Origin: JACPYM01 sp031423495
GTDB lineage: Bacteria; Acidobacteriota; Blastocatellia; RBC074
DNA length: 64,000 nt
Reading direction: 5' to 3'
Assembly: GCA_031423495.1 (NCBI GenBank)
Contig: JANPFP010000185.1
Location: 1-64,000, forward strand
Below the pieces are notes generated by a model. It searched no databases, was not told the origin of the DNA, and was given only the letters and a program-made list of their open reading frames with translations. Both the position numbers and the translations under genes were made by a program. The first letter of the stretch is position 1. Each line of letters opens with the position of its first letter. Below, one piece after another: positions 1-8,970 of this stretch.

Positions 1-76
1 GCTGCCCTTTCAAGGCTTCCAACACGACTTTGACTTTGAATTCGGTGCTGTACGTTTTGCGTTGTTGCTTCTTCAT
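1..76 (-). CDS. IS3-family transposase OrfA, N-terminal fragment (runs off left edge)
   Basis: Reading leftward from an ATG at 74-76, the first 25 residues begin MKKQQRKTYSTEFKVKVVLE, the usual opening of the helix-turn-helix OrfA subunit of IS3-family transposases, which binds the element's ends. An AAAGGAG ribosome binding site lies just upstream on the minus strand (about 84-90). The rest of the element lies outside the window, so neither OrfB (DDE integrase) nor the other terminal repeat can be checked. The element's terminal repeat is visible at 113-138 and abuts a truncated hydrolase gene, so this copy sits inside a former gene. Confidence 0.75.
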   Translation of the reverse strand, partial: MKKQQRKTYSTEFKVKVVLEALKGQ

Positions 77-112
77 TGCTGCTCCTTTGGGCAGCGATTT
101 TACACCTTAATT

Positions 113-138
113 GGCTGTCCAGTTTTTGGGGAGTACCA
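113..138 (-). mobile_element. Terminal inverted repeat and end of an IS3-family element
   Basis: On the minus strand the sequence TGGTACTCCCCAAAAACTGG followed by ACAGCC begins at 138. This matches the style of IS3-family ends (TG... with a CCCCAAAAA-type core). It lies about 40 bases ahead of the OrfA start, the usual spacing. To its right the reading frame of a hydrolase continues without its front part, so 138/139 is the likely insertion junction. The opposite end and target duplication are outside the window. Confidence 0.65.
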
Positions 139-746
139 TACACCTCGCCGCGCGCGGGATGGTCGCCATCGTGGCCGACTACCGCGTGAAATCGCGGCAC
201 GGCGTTTCGCCGATTGAGTGCGTGATGGATGCGAAATCGGCAGTACGTTGGGTGCGCAGCCACGCGAATGAGTTCAGCATTGACGCCAATCGCATCGTGG
301 CAAGCGGCGGCAGCGCGGGCGGGCATCTCGCGGCGGCGACGGCGTTAGTGAAAGGCTTTGAGGAAAAAGGCGAAGACCTGAAAGTGAGTTCACGACCCGA
401 TGCGTTGGCGCTGTTCAATCCGGCACTCGATTTAAGTTCGCCGACGTTGGAACAAATGCTGGGTGGCAAGCGGCATGAGATTTCGCCGCTACAACACGTC
501 GGCAAAGGCGCTCCGCCCGCGATCATCTTTCACGGCACGGCTGATGTGACCGTGCCCTTCAAGCAAGCCGAAGCCTTTTGCGCCGCAATGAAACAGCACG
601 GCAATCGTTGCGACCTGAAACCTTATGAAGGACGCGCGCACGGCTTTTTCAATTACGGACGCGGCGACGGCAAAGACTTTGAAACGACCTTGCGCGCCAC
701 CGATGAGTTTCTGGTTTCGCTGGGTTACCTAAAACCAGCCAAATAA
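139..746 (+). pseudogene. Alpha/beta hydrolase (BD-FAE/acetyl-esterase type), 5' end removed by IS insertion
   Basis: The readable frame begins right at the IS end with residues like HLAARGMVAIVADYRV, which in this family is the strand after the oxyanion-hole HGGG motif. That motif and roughly the first third of the enzyme are missing. The retained part has the nucleophile elbow GGSAGGH, an acid loop GTADVTVP and a catalytic-histidine region GRAHGFF, so the catalytic triad is intact. A start at ATG 160 or read-through from the IS is possible, but without the oxyanion hole activity is doubtful. The family hydrolyses short-chain esters or acetylated sugars, often as an exported protein. I treat it as a disrupted gene. 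Confidence 0.75.
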
Positions 747-888
747 TTTTTGCTGAGAATCATTGCGCACGCTCGACTGAAGCCACCGTTCCGCGTATCT
801 TCTGGCCTCATCAGCGGCAGTGCGCGATAAATCAAAAGCCGCTGACTTACCCTCCGCAACGAAAAATAAAAAATCAGGAGATACCATC

Positions 889-3800
889 ATGCTACGTGCT
901 GTGAGTGTTTCGTTTTTGGCTGTCCTGTTGTCGGTGCTGACGGTTGGTGTATGGGGGCAAAGTTTTAAGTCAACGCTGGTCGGTGTCGTGACCGATACGC
1001 AAAAAGATGCGATTCCGAATGCGACCGTCACGCTCGAACGCGCCGACACGGGCGAACGTTTGACCACGGTCAGCGATGCCGAAGGCCGTTATTCGTTTCA
1101 GCAAGTGACGCCGGGCGTTTATGTCTTGCGTGGCGAAGCGAACGGGTTCGCCGCGCACACTGAACAGAATCTCGCGCTTGACGTATCGCAAACGCGCCGT
1201 TTCAACTTTCTGTTGCGCGCGGGCGGCGTAGCTGAAACCGTCACCGTCACCGCTTCAGCCGTCACGCTCAACACCGAAGTCGGCGGCAAGACCGAAGTCA
1301 TGACCGCCCGTCAGATCGAAGACCTGCCACTCAACGGACGCAACTACCTAGACCTCGCCAAGCTGTTGCCCGGCGTGATGGAATCGCCAGAAAGCGCAGG
1401 CAATCTCAATACGAACGGCACGCGCTCTGACGCGACGGGTTACATTCAAGACGGCGTATCGAATCGCATTGATCGCGGCGCTGGACAAGCCGTCGTGACT
1501 TCGCCCGACACGATTCAAGAGTTTCGCGTCGAGACTTCGACTTACTCGGCGCAATACGGACGCACGGCTGGCGCGCAGATTCAGGTGATTTCAAAAACGG
1601 GTACGAATCGTTTCAGCGGCTCGCTGTTCGAGTTCGTACGCAATGACGTATTCGATGCGAAAGACCCTTTCCTGCAAGCGACTGACGCCAAGAAACTCAA
1701 TCGTCATCAGTTTGGCGGAACGATTGGTGGGCCATTGGCCTTGCCGCGCTTTGGTGAAGGCGGGCCGTCGTTTCGTCCGGGCAAAAACAAAAGCTTTTTC
1801 TTTGCGAGTTATGACGGCTTTCGCGAACGGCGTTCGGTCAACGCCAGCACGCAAGCGCCGCATCCTGATTGGCTGAAAGGCGACTTCCGCAATTTGCGCA
1901 GCGCCGGAGCCGACAAAATTTATGGCAATGCTGACGACATCGGACGCATTATTTTCCCCGTCGTGACAGTCAATCCGACAACGAATGCGGTGACGATTGC
2001 GCGGCGCGAATTCGCTACGCCGAACGTGATTCCCGACAACCTGATTAACCCTGTCACGCGCAAGCTGCTGCCGTTCATCCCCGCGCGCAACGTCGAAGGC
2101 ACGTTGATGAATTACATCGCCAACGCGGTCAACGACGTGAAAAGCCGCGTGATGTCGGTGCGGATTGACCAACGCTTTAACGAAAAGACGACGCTGTTTG
2201 GCCGCTATGCCTGGACGGACGGCAACAATTTCAATCCGGCGCTGAGTCAGGCGCGCGACTTCTTTCCCAACTTCGGCGGCACGACCGAATCGAACAATCG
2301 CCTGTTGGCAATGGGTTTCACGCGCGTCATCACGCCGGGGCTGATTAACGAATTGCGTTTCGGTTTGAATCAAACGAAGCAATTTATTTACGGGCAGTAT
2401 TTCGGACGCAATGTGAACCGCGAACTCGGCATCAGCAATGTCGCGGTCGGCGCTGAAGCATTCGGTTTCCCTGAAATTCTGATTGACGGCTTTCCCCAGT
2501 TCGGCGACCGGGGCGGTTGGCCGCAACGTTATCGCGCGGGCAACTATCAGGTGAGCGATACGATGACGTGGGTAAAAAAAGGCCATAGCATCAAATTCGG
2601 CGGCGAGTTGTTTTTCACGCATTACGACGAAACCAATTACAACAGTCCGCGCGGCGAGTTTCGCTTTCGCGGACGCGCGACCAATCCGGCCAATGCAGTC
2701 TCAAGCGGCCCGTTGAGTTTCGCCGATTTCATGCTGGGCTATTTATATACGGTGCAAATTGGCGACGTGCCGCGTCCGTCGAACTTTCGCAACCTGCAAG
2801 GTTCAGGTTATGTGCAAGACGACTGGAACTTGAACGGACGGCTGACGCTCAATCTGGGTTTGCGTTATGACCTGCTCGGCCCGCTGACCGAAAAGAACAA
2901 TCGCATTTCGAACTACGTGCCGCAGGTCAACAAGCTGATTTGCGCAACCGAAGCCGTCGCGCCTTGCGTGATTGATAACAGCTTCCCCAAGGCGTTGATC
3001 AAAAACGATTACAACAACTTTTCGCCGCGTTTTGGCTTTGCGCTGCGGCTGGGCGGCGGCAATAAAACCGTAGTGCGTGGTGGCGCGGGAATGTTTTACA
3101 GCATGAGTTTGCTGACGCTGACCAAGCAGCAATTTTCGGTTGGCTATCCGTTTGTGAATACGTTGAATTACAACGTGACGACGACGGTCTATAACCCCGA
3201 CACGTTGCGCTTTGACAGCGTGCTGAACAAACCGCCCAGCTTGACCGGACTCAATACGCCGCGCGGCATTGCGGTGGATGACCCACTGGGCAAAATCTAT
3301 CAATACAACTTGACCATCGAACGCGAGCTTGCCAAAGACCTCGTGCTGGAAGTTTCTTATGTCGGTTCGCAAGGCCGCCATCTAGGGCGTCGTTACAACA
3401 TCAATCCGCTGGTCATCAATAAATCGCTGATTGATTTCAATCGGCTCAATACGCAAGTTGATTACGTGTTGCCGCAAATCCGCCGTCTGGTGCAACTCGG
3501 CATCGGCACTACGATTGGCAACGTCACGTTCGGCGACATCATTTATCAAGAGAACAGCGGCACGTCGAATTACAACAGCGGACAAATTAGCCTCCGTCGT
3601 CGCGCGCGGCGCGGCGTGATTTTACAAGGGTCGTATTCATTCTCAAAATCGTTCGACTCGGCCTCTTATGTTGACGCAGGCGCACTCGGCTCGTCGTTTC
3701 AATATCCGCAAAACCCCGACAATCTGGCCGACGAATACGGCTTGTCTGACTTTGATCGCTCGCATCGTTTCACCGGCAGCCTCGTGTGGGATTTGCCCTT

Positions 3801-4350
3801 CGGACGCGGGCAAAAACTTTTAAGAAAATCCCGTCTCGAACAACGGCTGTTCAGCGGCTGGCAAATGAACGGCACGGTGACGATGCAAACCGGGCGGCCT
3901 TTTACGCCCAAATTACAAACGGCTGATTTCACCGGGCAGCGTCCTGACCTGTTGAGCGATCCGCTCAAGGACGTTCCCGCCGGACGTTATTTCAACCCCT
4001 TCGCGTTCGGCGACCCCAGCCGCGTCGCTTCGATTGACCGCGACAACCCGAACCTTTATGGCACGGCGGGACGCAGCCTGTTACGCGGCCCCAACTTCCG
4101 CCCCATCAATCTGTCGCTGATTCGCAACATTCAATTGCGCGAACGCATGCGCGCGCAATTTCGTGTCGAAGCGTTCAACCTGCTCAATCAACCGCAATTC
4201 GACATTCCTGATTCCACCATCGAGACGCCGATCTTTGACGTGACCAAACCGCTGGATGAACGCTTGCGCCTGGCACCCAACACTGGCGCACTCACCCGCG
4301 TTCTCGGACAAATGCGCGAGTTGCAGGTCGCGTTGCGCATTACGTTTTGA
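889..4350 (+). CDS. Oar-like TonB-dependent outer-membrane receptor with carboxypeptidase-regulatory domain
   Basis: A 1153-residue protein predicted to sit in the outer membrane and take up a large or unknown substrate with TonB energy. The start at 889 is chosen because AGGAG lies at 876-880 and a clean signal peptide follows (MLRAVSVSFLAVLLSVLTVG, cut near WGQ). Residues about 25-110 form a CarboxypepD_reg-like beta-sandwich (LVGVVTDTQKDAIPNATVTL). The plug follows, with the motif LPLNGRNYLDLAKLLPGV typical of acidobacterial Oar-like receptors. The rest is a beta-barrel ending in the terminal phenylalanine ITF expected for outer-membrane insertion. No SusD-like partner is adjacent. A small periplasmic protein follows 98 bp downstream. 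The ligand cannot be read from sequence. Confidence 0.9.
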   Translation: MLRAVSVSFLAVLLSVLTVGVWGQSFKSTLVGVVTDTQKDAIPNATVTLERADTGERLTTVSDAEGRYSFQQVTPGVYVLRGEANGFAAHTEQNLALDVSQTRRFNFLLRAGGVAETVTVTASAVTLNTEVGGKTEVMTARQIEDLPLNGRNYLDLAKLLPGVMESPESAGNLNTNGTRSDATGYIQDGVSNRIDRGAGQAVVTSPDTIQEFRVETSTYSAQYGRTAGAQIQVISKTGTNRFSGSLFEFVRNDVFDAKDPFLQATDAKKLNRHQFGGTIGGPLALPRFGEGGPSFRPGKNKSFFFASYDGFRERRSVNASTQAPHPDWLKGDFRNLRSAGADKIYGNADDIGRIIFPVVTVNPTTNAVTIARREFATPNVIPDNLINPVTRKLLPFIPARNVEGTLMNYIANAVNDVKSRVMSVRIDQRFNEKTTLFGRYAWTDGNNFNPALSQARDFFPNFGGTTESNNRLLAMGFTRVITPGLINELRFGLNQTKQFIYGQYFGRNVNRELGISNVAVGAEAFGFPEILIDGFPQFGDRGGWPQRYRAGNYQVSDTMTWVKKGHSIKFGGELFFTHYDETNYNSPRGEFRFRGRATNPANAVSSGPLSFADFMLGYLYTVQIGDVPRPSNFRNLQGSGYVQDDWNLNGRLTLNLGLRYDLLGPLTEKNNRISNYVPQVNKLICATEAVAPCVIDNSFPKALIKNDYNNFSPRFGFALRLGGGNKTVVRGGAGMFYSMSLLTLTKQQFSVGYPFVNTLNYNVTTTVYNPDTLRFDSVLNKPPSLTGLNTPRGIAVDDPLGKIYQYNLTIERELAKDLVLEVSYVGSQGRHLGRRYNINPLVINKSLIDFNRLNTQVDYVLPQIRRLVQLGIGTTIGNVTFGDIIYQENSGTSNYNSGQISLRRRARRGVILQGSYSFSKSFDSASYVDAGALGSSFQYPQNPDNLADEYGLSDFDRSHRFTGSLVWDLPFGRGQKLLRKSRLEQRLFSGWQMNGTVTMQTGRPFTPKLQTADFTGQRPDLLSDPLKDVPAGRYFNPFAFGDPSRVASIDRDNPNLYGTAGRSLLRGPNFRPINLSLIRNIQLRERMRAQFRVEAFNLLNQPQFDIPDSTIETPIFDVTKPLDERLRLAPNTGALTRVLGQMRELQVALRITF

Positions 4351-4448
4351 AGCGTTAGTTTTTTTCGACTATTGACGACTGAGGCGACTCTTATCGCCCA
4401 GTCATTCGACCACTTTCGACAACTAACAACTTAAAGGAGCTTTACTGA

Positions 4449-4823
4449 ATGAAACGCTTTGCCGTATTCACCCAACTGATTTGCTGCGCCAGCCTGTTGC
4501 TTGCGCTTTCCGCTTTTGCCGTTGCGCAAGACGACGAAAAGAAATGGCTGCCACCCGCCATGGCTGACATCGGTTTGACCGCCGAACAGAAAGCCAAACT
4601 CAAACCCGTCGTTCTCGAACAGCGCAAACAACAGAAAGCCATCCGCGAAGATGCAACACTCGACGCGACGGCCAAGCAGGCAAAGATGAGACCGATCAAT
4701 CAGGAAGCGACGCAACAATTCAAAGCCATTCTGACGCCTGAGCAATGGACGAAATTCAATGAGGCGCGTAAAGCCCTGGCTGAGAAAAATAAAGCAGCGG
4801 CTCCGGTTGAGAAAAAACCTTAA
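4449..4823 (+). CDS. Spy/CpxP-like small periplasmic protein
   Basis: A 124-residue protein with a clear signal peptide (MKRFAVFTQLICCASLLLAL..., cut after FAVAQ), preceded by AAAGGAG at 4433-4439. The mature part is charged and helical, with two LTxEQ-like motifs: LTAEQKAKLKP near residue 40 and LTPEQWTKFNEA near residue 100. These resemble the LTxxQ motifs of Spy/CpxP periplasmic chaperones and stress sensors, though this protein is shorter than typical family members. Its position directly behind the Oar-like receptor suggests co-transcription. A role in holding unfolded envelope proteins is inferred from family resemblance only. Confidence 0.7.
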   Translation: MKRFAVFTQLICCASLLLALSAFAVAQDDEKKWLPPAMADIGLTAEQKAKLKPVVLEQRKQQKAIREDATLDATAKQAKMRPINQEATQQFKAILTPEQWTKFNEARKALAEKNKAAAPVEKKP

Positions 4824-4826
4824 AAA

Positions 4827-4905
4827 CATTCGCTACAAAAAAGCACAGTAGCCACCAGAATCTTTGGCAGATTTTTGTGGCTTCTGTGCTTTTTTGTGGC
4901 GAATG
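4827..4905. repeat. Inverted repeat between convergent genes (CACAAAAAAGCACA family)
   Basis: Left arm 4827-4855 and right arm 4877-4905 are complementary at 27 of 29 positions around a 21-base loop. It lies between the convergent Spy-like and PhyH genes and could fold as a terminator-type hairpin in either direction. The core CACAAAAAAGCACAG is shared with another hairpin at 63681-63746, so this is a repeated sequence family. Confidence 0.85.
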
Positions 4906-4933
4906 CCCCGCTTGCCGAAGGGGAACTCTTATC

Positions 4934-5794
4934 TCAGCTTTTCCCCGCCCAACTTGCCAATCGTTCTTCGTGTGAAATGCTGGGCGTACCCGCCGCGACA
5001 TAGTGAAACTGCAACGCCTTGCGATGCGACGGCGTATCGTTGCGCGGCGTGCCGTGCGGCAAGTAACTGTCGAAGATCAAACATCCGCCCGGCTTGAGCG
5101 GTACGGCTAAGGCTTCGGTTTTGAAACCGCGTGACTCGTCGTCGCTGAGTTGCCAGTCACGAAGCTGAAAGTGTTTGAACCCACCCTTGCGATGCCAGCC
5201 GGGCAACACGCGCATACAGCCGTTCTCTAGCGTAGCGGCTTCGAGCGCAATCCATACGCCGACGACTTTGGCTTGCGCGGGATAAGTGAAATAGGCGTGA
5301 TCTTGATGCCACGGCTTTTCGCGTCCGCTGGGCGGCTTGATGAGCGCCATGCTTTGGAACATATACGGCTCGGCGGCGAGCAAACGACGCACGACGTTTT
5401 GCAACGATGGATGTTCGGCGATGGCCTTGAGCCGCGCGTCGTATTCGGTGAACGTGCCCAGCTTGCGAATGTGATTGAGCTTCTCGGCGAGCGACATTTC
5501 GTGCAGCCGTTCACGCACCTTGCTCTCGAATTGAATCACTTTGAAATCAGGCCGCTGGCCTGCGACCAGATCCAACAGGCCGTCAATGCTGTCCTGCATT
5601 TCGCGCGACGAGAACGCATCGTGAATCGCCAGATAGCCGCGTTCGTGATATTGCGCGAGCGTCGCGTCATTGATCGCCTCAAAGCCATTGATAAATTCCG
5701 CTTCGCCCACCGAGTCATATAAGTCGGGCGCGTGCGGCGCGACTTCAGCGTCCCATTCGTATTGCCCTTCATCTGATTTGATTTCGTTATTCAT
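4934..5794 (-). CDS. Phytanoyl-CoA dioxygenase (PhyH) family Fe(II)/2-oxoglutarate oxygenase
   Basis: A 286-residue cytoplasmic protein with the full 2-His-1-carboxylate metal site: H163 and D165 in the motif WHQDHAYF, and the distal H247 in YLPHGTPRND. R258 in SHRKALQFHY is positioned to bind 2-oxoglutarate. The family hydroxylates acyl-CoA derivatives or small natural products while decarboxylating 2-oxoglutarate. Bacterial members are diverse, and neighbours (an exporter on the same strand, a receptor operon opposite) do not fix the substrate. Length and motif spacing are normal. Its upstream region contains the repeat element at 5799-5985. Confidence 0.88.
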   Translation of the reverse strand: MNNEIKSDEGQYEWDAEVAPHAPDLYDSVGEAEFINGFEAINDATLAQYHERGYLAIHDAFSSREMQDSIDGLLDLVAGQRPDFKVIQFESKVRERLHEMSLAEKLNHIRKLGTFTEYDARLKAIAEHPSLQNVVRRLLAAEPYMFQSMALIKPPSGREKPWHQDHAYFTYPAQAKVVGVWIALEAATLENGCMRVLPGWHRKGGFKHFQLRDWQLSDDESRGFKTEALAVPLKPGGCLIFDSYLPHGTPRNDTPSHRKALQFHYVAAGTPSISHEERLASWAGKS

Positions 5795-5798
5795 TCGT

Positions 5799-5985
5799 CT
5801 AAATCAAACCACGCAACAATGGGACAGCAGAAATTGGACAGGATTGACAGGATTGACAGGATTGACAGGATTTTCAGGATGAACAGGATTAACCAATCAA
5901 CACAGACTTGCTCGCTTCTTTCATATCCTGTGAATCCTGAAAATCCTGTCAATCCTGTCCAATTCTTCTTTGTCCCGATTTAGAT
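5799..5985. repeat. MITE-like palindromic element with GATTGACAG tandem units
   Basis: The element is bounded by CTAAATC (5799) and GATTTAG (near 5985). Its core arms are 5832-5880 (AATTGGACAGGATTGACAG...) and 5934-5964. The left arm has three tandem GATTGACAG units (5842-5868) where the right arm has one, so the arms differ by unit copy number. A second member of the same family lies at 16653-16819. The TAA stop of the EamA gene (5980-5982) falls inside the right end. No coding capacity is seen. Confidence 0.85.
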
Positions 5986-7005
5986 GGTTTTAGGCAAGCG
6001 TGTGAGATAAAGCGCGACGGTCATTCCGAGCAAGCCAATCGCTGCAACCGCGCAACTCTGCATCACCGTGAGCTTGAGATAAATAATCAGTACGCCGACC
6101 AGCATCACCGAAGCCGCAATCAGTTTGTCGCCGATGTCTTTTTCTTTAAAGACCAGCCAGCCCAACAACACCGTCAGGATGATGCCCGCGCGCTTGATGC
6201 TGATGGTGATGACGACCTGAATGTATTCGTGCGAAGCCAGTTGAAAGATCAACGCGACAGCTTCTAACACGCCCGCAATGACGACCCATTGCGACACATT
6301 ACGCATCACGGGTTTCAAGTCGGTCTTACGGGCAAAAGCCAGCAGCGAAAAAAACAACGCCATCCCTACGCCAAACGCGCAGGCTTGCGTGAAAGGCCCA
6401 GTCATCGTGACCAGTGTCTTATCAATCGGATTCGTAATCGCATTGACGAACCCGGCCACCAACATCAAGAAGCATCCGCGTTCGCGCCAGATGGCCTTGA
6501 TCGGTTCGAGCCAGCCACGCGAAAACAATTGCCGATGCATCACGAACGAGCCGACGACAATCAACAGCACGCCCACAGTCGCTGATAGCGTAATCGTTTC
6601 GTTGTTCATCACGCGGTTGGTGTAAAGCAAAAATACCGGCGTGAACGCGATGTAAGGCATGCACAGCGAAATCGGCGTCAGTTGCAGCGCGCGAAAATAA
6701 ATCAGCGTGTTGCACGCGACCAGCACTACGTCGAGCGTGAGCCAAAACAGCCAGATGAAAAACGGTGAAAGATGGAATACGCCAAACAACGGCGTAGCGT
6801 TTTGAATCGCAGGCGGATGCCCCATCAGCGCACGTACGACCAGCACGCCAACAAATACGACCGCCGCAAACAGCCGCACCCAAAACGTAGCCGCTACGAC
6901 TTCGTGTGCGTCTACGACTTTCTTGACGCCCACGTCTTTGACCACGTTGCTCACCGACGTAGCCGCCGCCATCAGCAAGCCGATTGAAGAAAATGTTTCA
7001 GCCAT
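5980..7005 (-). CDS. EamA/DMT-superfamily membrane transporter
   Basis: A 341-residue integral membrane protein with about ten predicted hydrophobic helices arranged as two five-helix halves, the layout of drug/metabolite transporters. The first half includes AATFWVRLFAAVVFVGVLVV and IYFRALQLTPISLCMPYIA, the latter resembling the EamA repeat signature. The second half includes IQVVITISIKRAGIILTVLL with a charged loop FKEKDIGDKL, as is common near the last helices. The substrate is unknown. The stop codon lies in the MITE-like repeat at 5799-5985. The gene runs divergently from the MetE-like gene. Upstream of its ATG I see no strong ribosome binding site. Confidence 0.8.
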   Translation of the reverse strand: MAETFSSIGLLMAAATSVSNVVKDVGVKKVVDAHEVVAATFWVRLFAAVVFVGVLVVRALMGHPPAIQNATPLFGVFHLSPFFIWLFWLTLDVVLVACNTLIYFRALQLTPISLCMPYIAFTPVFLLYTNRVMNNETITLSATVGVLLIVVGSFVMHRQLFSRGWLEPIKAIWRERGCFLMLVAGFVNAITNPIDKTLVTMTGPFTQACAFGVGMALFFSLLAFARKTDLKPVMRNVSQWVVIAGVLEAVALIFQLASHEYIQVVITISIKRAGIILTVLLGWLVFKEKDIGDKLIAASVMLVGVLIIYLKLTVMQSCAVAAIGLLGMTVALYLTRLPKTI

Positions 7006-7141
7006 AAAAGTTTTTGTGTAGTGAAAAGGGAGCGACTATTTCTCAGATGTCAGCGAAAAAGTCTATAGTGCGAGCGTACCGTAACCTTTCCAGGTTGCGG
7101 AGTCTTTCGCATTAAACCCATTTCATAAAACGCAATCACCT

Positions 7142-7163
7142 GCACAACCTCGAAAGGTTGTGC
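7142..7163. promoter_or_regulatory. Leader hairpin just upstream of the MetE-like ribosome binding site
   Basis: GCACAACCT (7142-7150), loop CGAA, AGGTTGTGC (7155-7163) form a perfect 9-bp stem with a tetraloop. It ends seven bases before the AGGAG at 7170-7174. A related imperfect hairpin, GTAACCTTTCCAGGTTGC, lies at 7081-7098. This could be a regulatory leader structure or another member of the AACCTGGAAAGGTT repeat family also seen near 49368; a function is not proven. Confidence 0.5.
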
Positions 7164-7180
7164 TACTTCAGGAGACCGCT

Positions 7181-8191
7181 TTGTCCACACCCAGCATTCG
7201 CACCACCGTCGTCGGTTCTTATCCCGTACCCGAATGGCTCATCGCTTCGCCCAGTCAGCAAGGTTTGATAGATGCCACCAAAGTCGTATTCAAAACGCAG
7301 GAACTCGCCGGCATTGATGTCGTCGCCGATGGCGAGCTTTATCGTTGGGATGTCAATCATCCCGACACCAACGGCATGATCGAATACTTCATTCGCCCGA
7401 TGAGTGGGATTCGTTCAGCCATCACGCGCAACGATGTGGCCGAATTCAAACGCCTCGAAGGCATGGGCTTTCGCGCGGCTCCGGCGGGCGTGGTCGAAGA
7501 CGAAATCGGCGAGGGTACGTTAAGCCTTGGCGAAGATTATCGTCGCGCGCGGGCTTGTACGACGCACCCAATGAAATTCACGCTGACCGGGCCGCACATG
7601 CTTTGCAAAACGCTGATGGATCATCGCTATCGCGATCGCGCGGCGCTCACTCACGCGCTGGGCACGGCGCTCTCGCATCAAGTCGCTGAAATTGACGCTG
7701 AAGTTTTGCAGGTAGACGAAGCCAACATCACCGGTCATCCCGACGAAGGCCCGTGGGCCGCCGAAGCGATCAACCTGATTCTCGACGCAGCGGTGAACGC
7801 CAAAGAAAAAGGTGTGCATCTGTGTTTCGGCAATTACGGCGGGCAATCTATCCAGCGCGGCGAATGGCGCAAGCTGATTGATTTTTTGAACCGACTGCAT
7901 TGCGATCACATCCTGATCGAGATGGCCTTTCGCGGTTACGAAGAGTTACAACATTTCAGAGACGAACTCGACCCGCGCATCGGCCTCGGCCTCGGCGTCA
8001 TTGACATCAAGGTCAACACCGTCGAATCGCCTGACGAAATCGCCCGCCGCATTGAGACCGCCGCCAGTTTTGTCGGAGCCGAACGCATCAAATGGGTCAA
8101 TCCTGATTGCGGTTTCTGGATGAACAAACGCTCGATTGCGGATCGCAAAATCGCGGCGTTGGTGAAAGGCAGGGATTTATATCTCGGATAG
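7181..8191 (+). CDS. MetE-type cobalamin-independent methionine synthase, C-terminal-domain-only form
   Basis: A protein of about 336 residues covering only the catalytic barrel of MetE. It starts at TTG 7181 because AGGAG at 7170-7174 is ideally spaced, while an upstream GTG (7160) in frame would lie inside a hairpin. The N-terminal VVGSYPVPEWL matches the family opening. The zinc site is visible: His and Cys in HLCFGNYGG, Glu in ILIEMAFRG and Cys in NPDCGFW. Full-length MetE has a second, non-catalytic barrel that is missing here. Such short proteins transfer methyl groups from folate or cobalamin donors to homocysteine or related thiols, but the donor cannot be told from sequence. Confidence 0.85.
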   Translation: MSTPSIRTTVVGSYPVPEWLIASPSQQGLIDATKVVFKTQELAGIDVVADGELYRWDVNHPDTNGMIEYFIRPMSGIRSAITRNDVAEFKRLEGMGFRAAPAGVVEDEIGEGTLSLGEDYRRARACTTHPMKFTLTGPHMLCKTLMDHRYRDRAALTHALGTALSHQVAEIDAEVLQVDEANITGHPDEGPWAAEAINLILDAAVNAKEKGVHLCFGNYGGQSIQRGEWRKLIDFLNRLHCDHILIEMAFRGYEELQHFRDELDPRIGLGLGVIDIKVNTVESPDEIARRIETAASFVGAERIKWVNPDCGFWMNKRSIADRKIAALVKGRDLYLG

Positions 8192-8243
8192 ATTTTCTCT
8201 TTGAATAGCGGCGCAGCAATCAATCGCGCTCACGTCCACACAG

Positions 8244-8942
8244 TTAAAGCGTATACCGTAAAAACGTGCCAATGACCGGGAGATTACCGGGACGCGAAAG
8301 TCCGTCGTGTTGATAAAGCAAAAAGAAATCGCCGAGCAAATGTTTGCTGAGTTGCTTGCTGATGCCGACTGAAATGCGGTTGCGGTACCAGTCGAAATTG
8401 CCGCCACCCTGTGCGGCAGTGCGGCTTTGGGTTGAATACCAGATTTCATCGGCAACGAACGGGCGAAACCTAAAATTGCCGATTTGCGCCGGATGGTCTA
8501 TTTGCAGCCGATTGCGATAAACCGTGAAATCGGCGCTGCTATGGCGCACGCGGCGTTCGATCAAATTGCGGTCGGTGAACGCAAATTGGCCGAGGTTGAA
8601 TTTGCCGGTGACGTTTAAGATCAGTCGCTCTTCGTGAATGATGCGTGTCGGGTAAGGCTGATATTCGACGTGGATATACGTTGGCATTATCGTCAGGTGT
8701 TTGTTCAGCTTGAAGGCGTAGCCCGCGCCGATGCGTTCGTCTACCGGACGTTGCCAATTGCGGCCAATGCGCACGACACCAATGATCACGACATCCTGCT
8801 TTTCGTTGACGTGCTTGATGAGTTGCAGTTCGTTCCAGAACTGATGGTCTTCGCGCGGCGGCGCGACCGATGTTTGCGCTTGCACGCTAGTGATGAAAAG
8901 AAACCCTGATATGCCAATTCCAGCCAACCATCGCATCAACAT
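8244..8942 (-). CDS. DUF2490 outer-membrane beta-barrel protein
   Basis: A 232-residue protein with a signal peptide (MLMRWLAGIGISGFLFITSV, cut near QAQT) followed by the EDHQFWNELQL opening typical of DUF2490. Alternating hydrophobic and polar strands with many aromatic residues follow, ending in FLRYTL, which suggests an outer-membrane beta-barrel. The biochemical role of the family is not known. It lies 28 bp downstream of the last DAB-locus membrane subunit on the same strand, so it may be co-transcribed. A functional link to carbon uptake is only suggested by position. Confidence 0.75.
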   Translation of the reverse strand: MLMRWLAGIGISGFLFITSVQAQTSVAPPREDHQFWNELQLIKHVNEKQDVVIIGVVRIGRNWQRPVDERIGAGYAFKLNKHLTIMPTYIHVEYQPYPTRIIHEERLILNVTGKFNLGQFAFTDRNLIERRVRHSSADFTVYRNRLQIDHPAQIGNFRFRPFVADEIWYSTQSRTAAQGGGNFDWYRNRISVGISKQLSKHLLGDFFLLYQHDGLSRPGNLPVIGTFLRYTL

Positions 8943-8970
8943 CTTGTAAATATCTTTCTCCTAAAAATCT

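Noticed and set aside
1591..2622. 343-residue antisense ORF inside the first Oar-like receptor
   Set aside because: Arginine- and alanine-rich with no recognisable domain, wholly opposite a strong receptor gene; a shadow frame of GC-rich coding DNA.
5842..5886. CRISPR array
   Set aside because: The 9-base units are directly adjacent with no unique spacers and form part of an inverted repeat.
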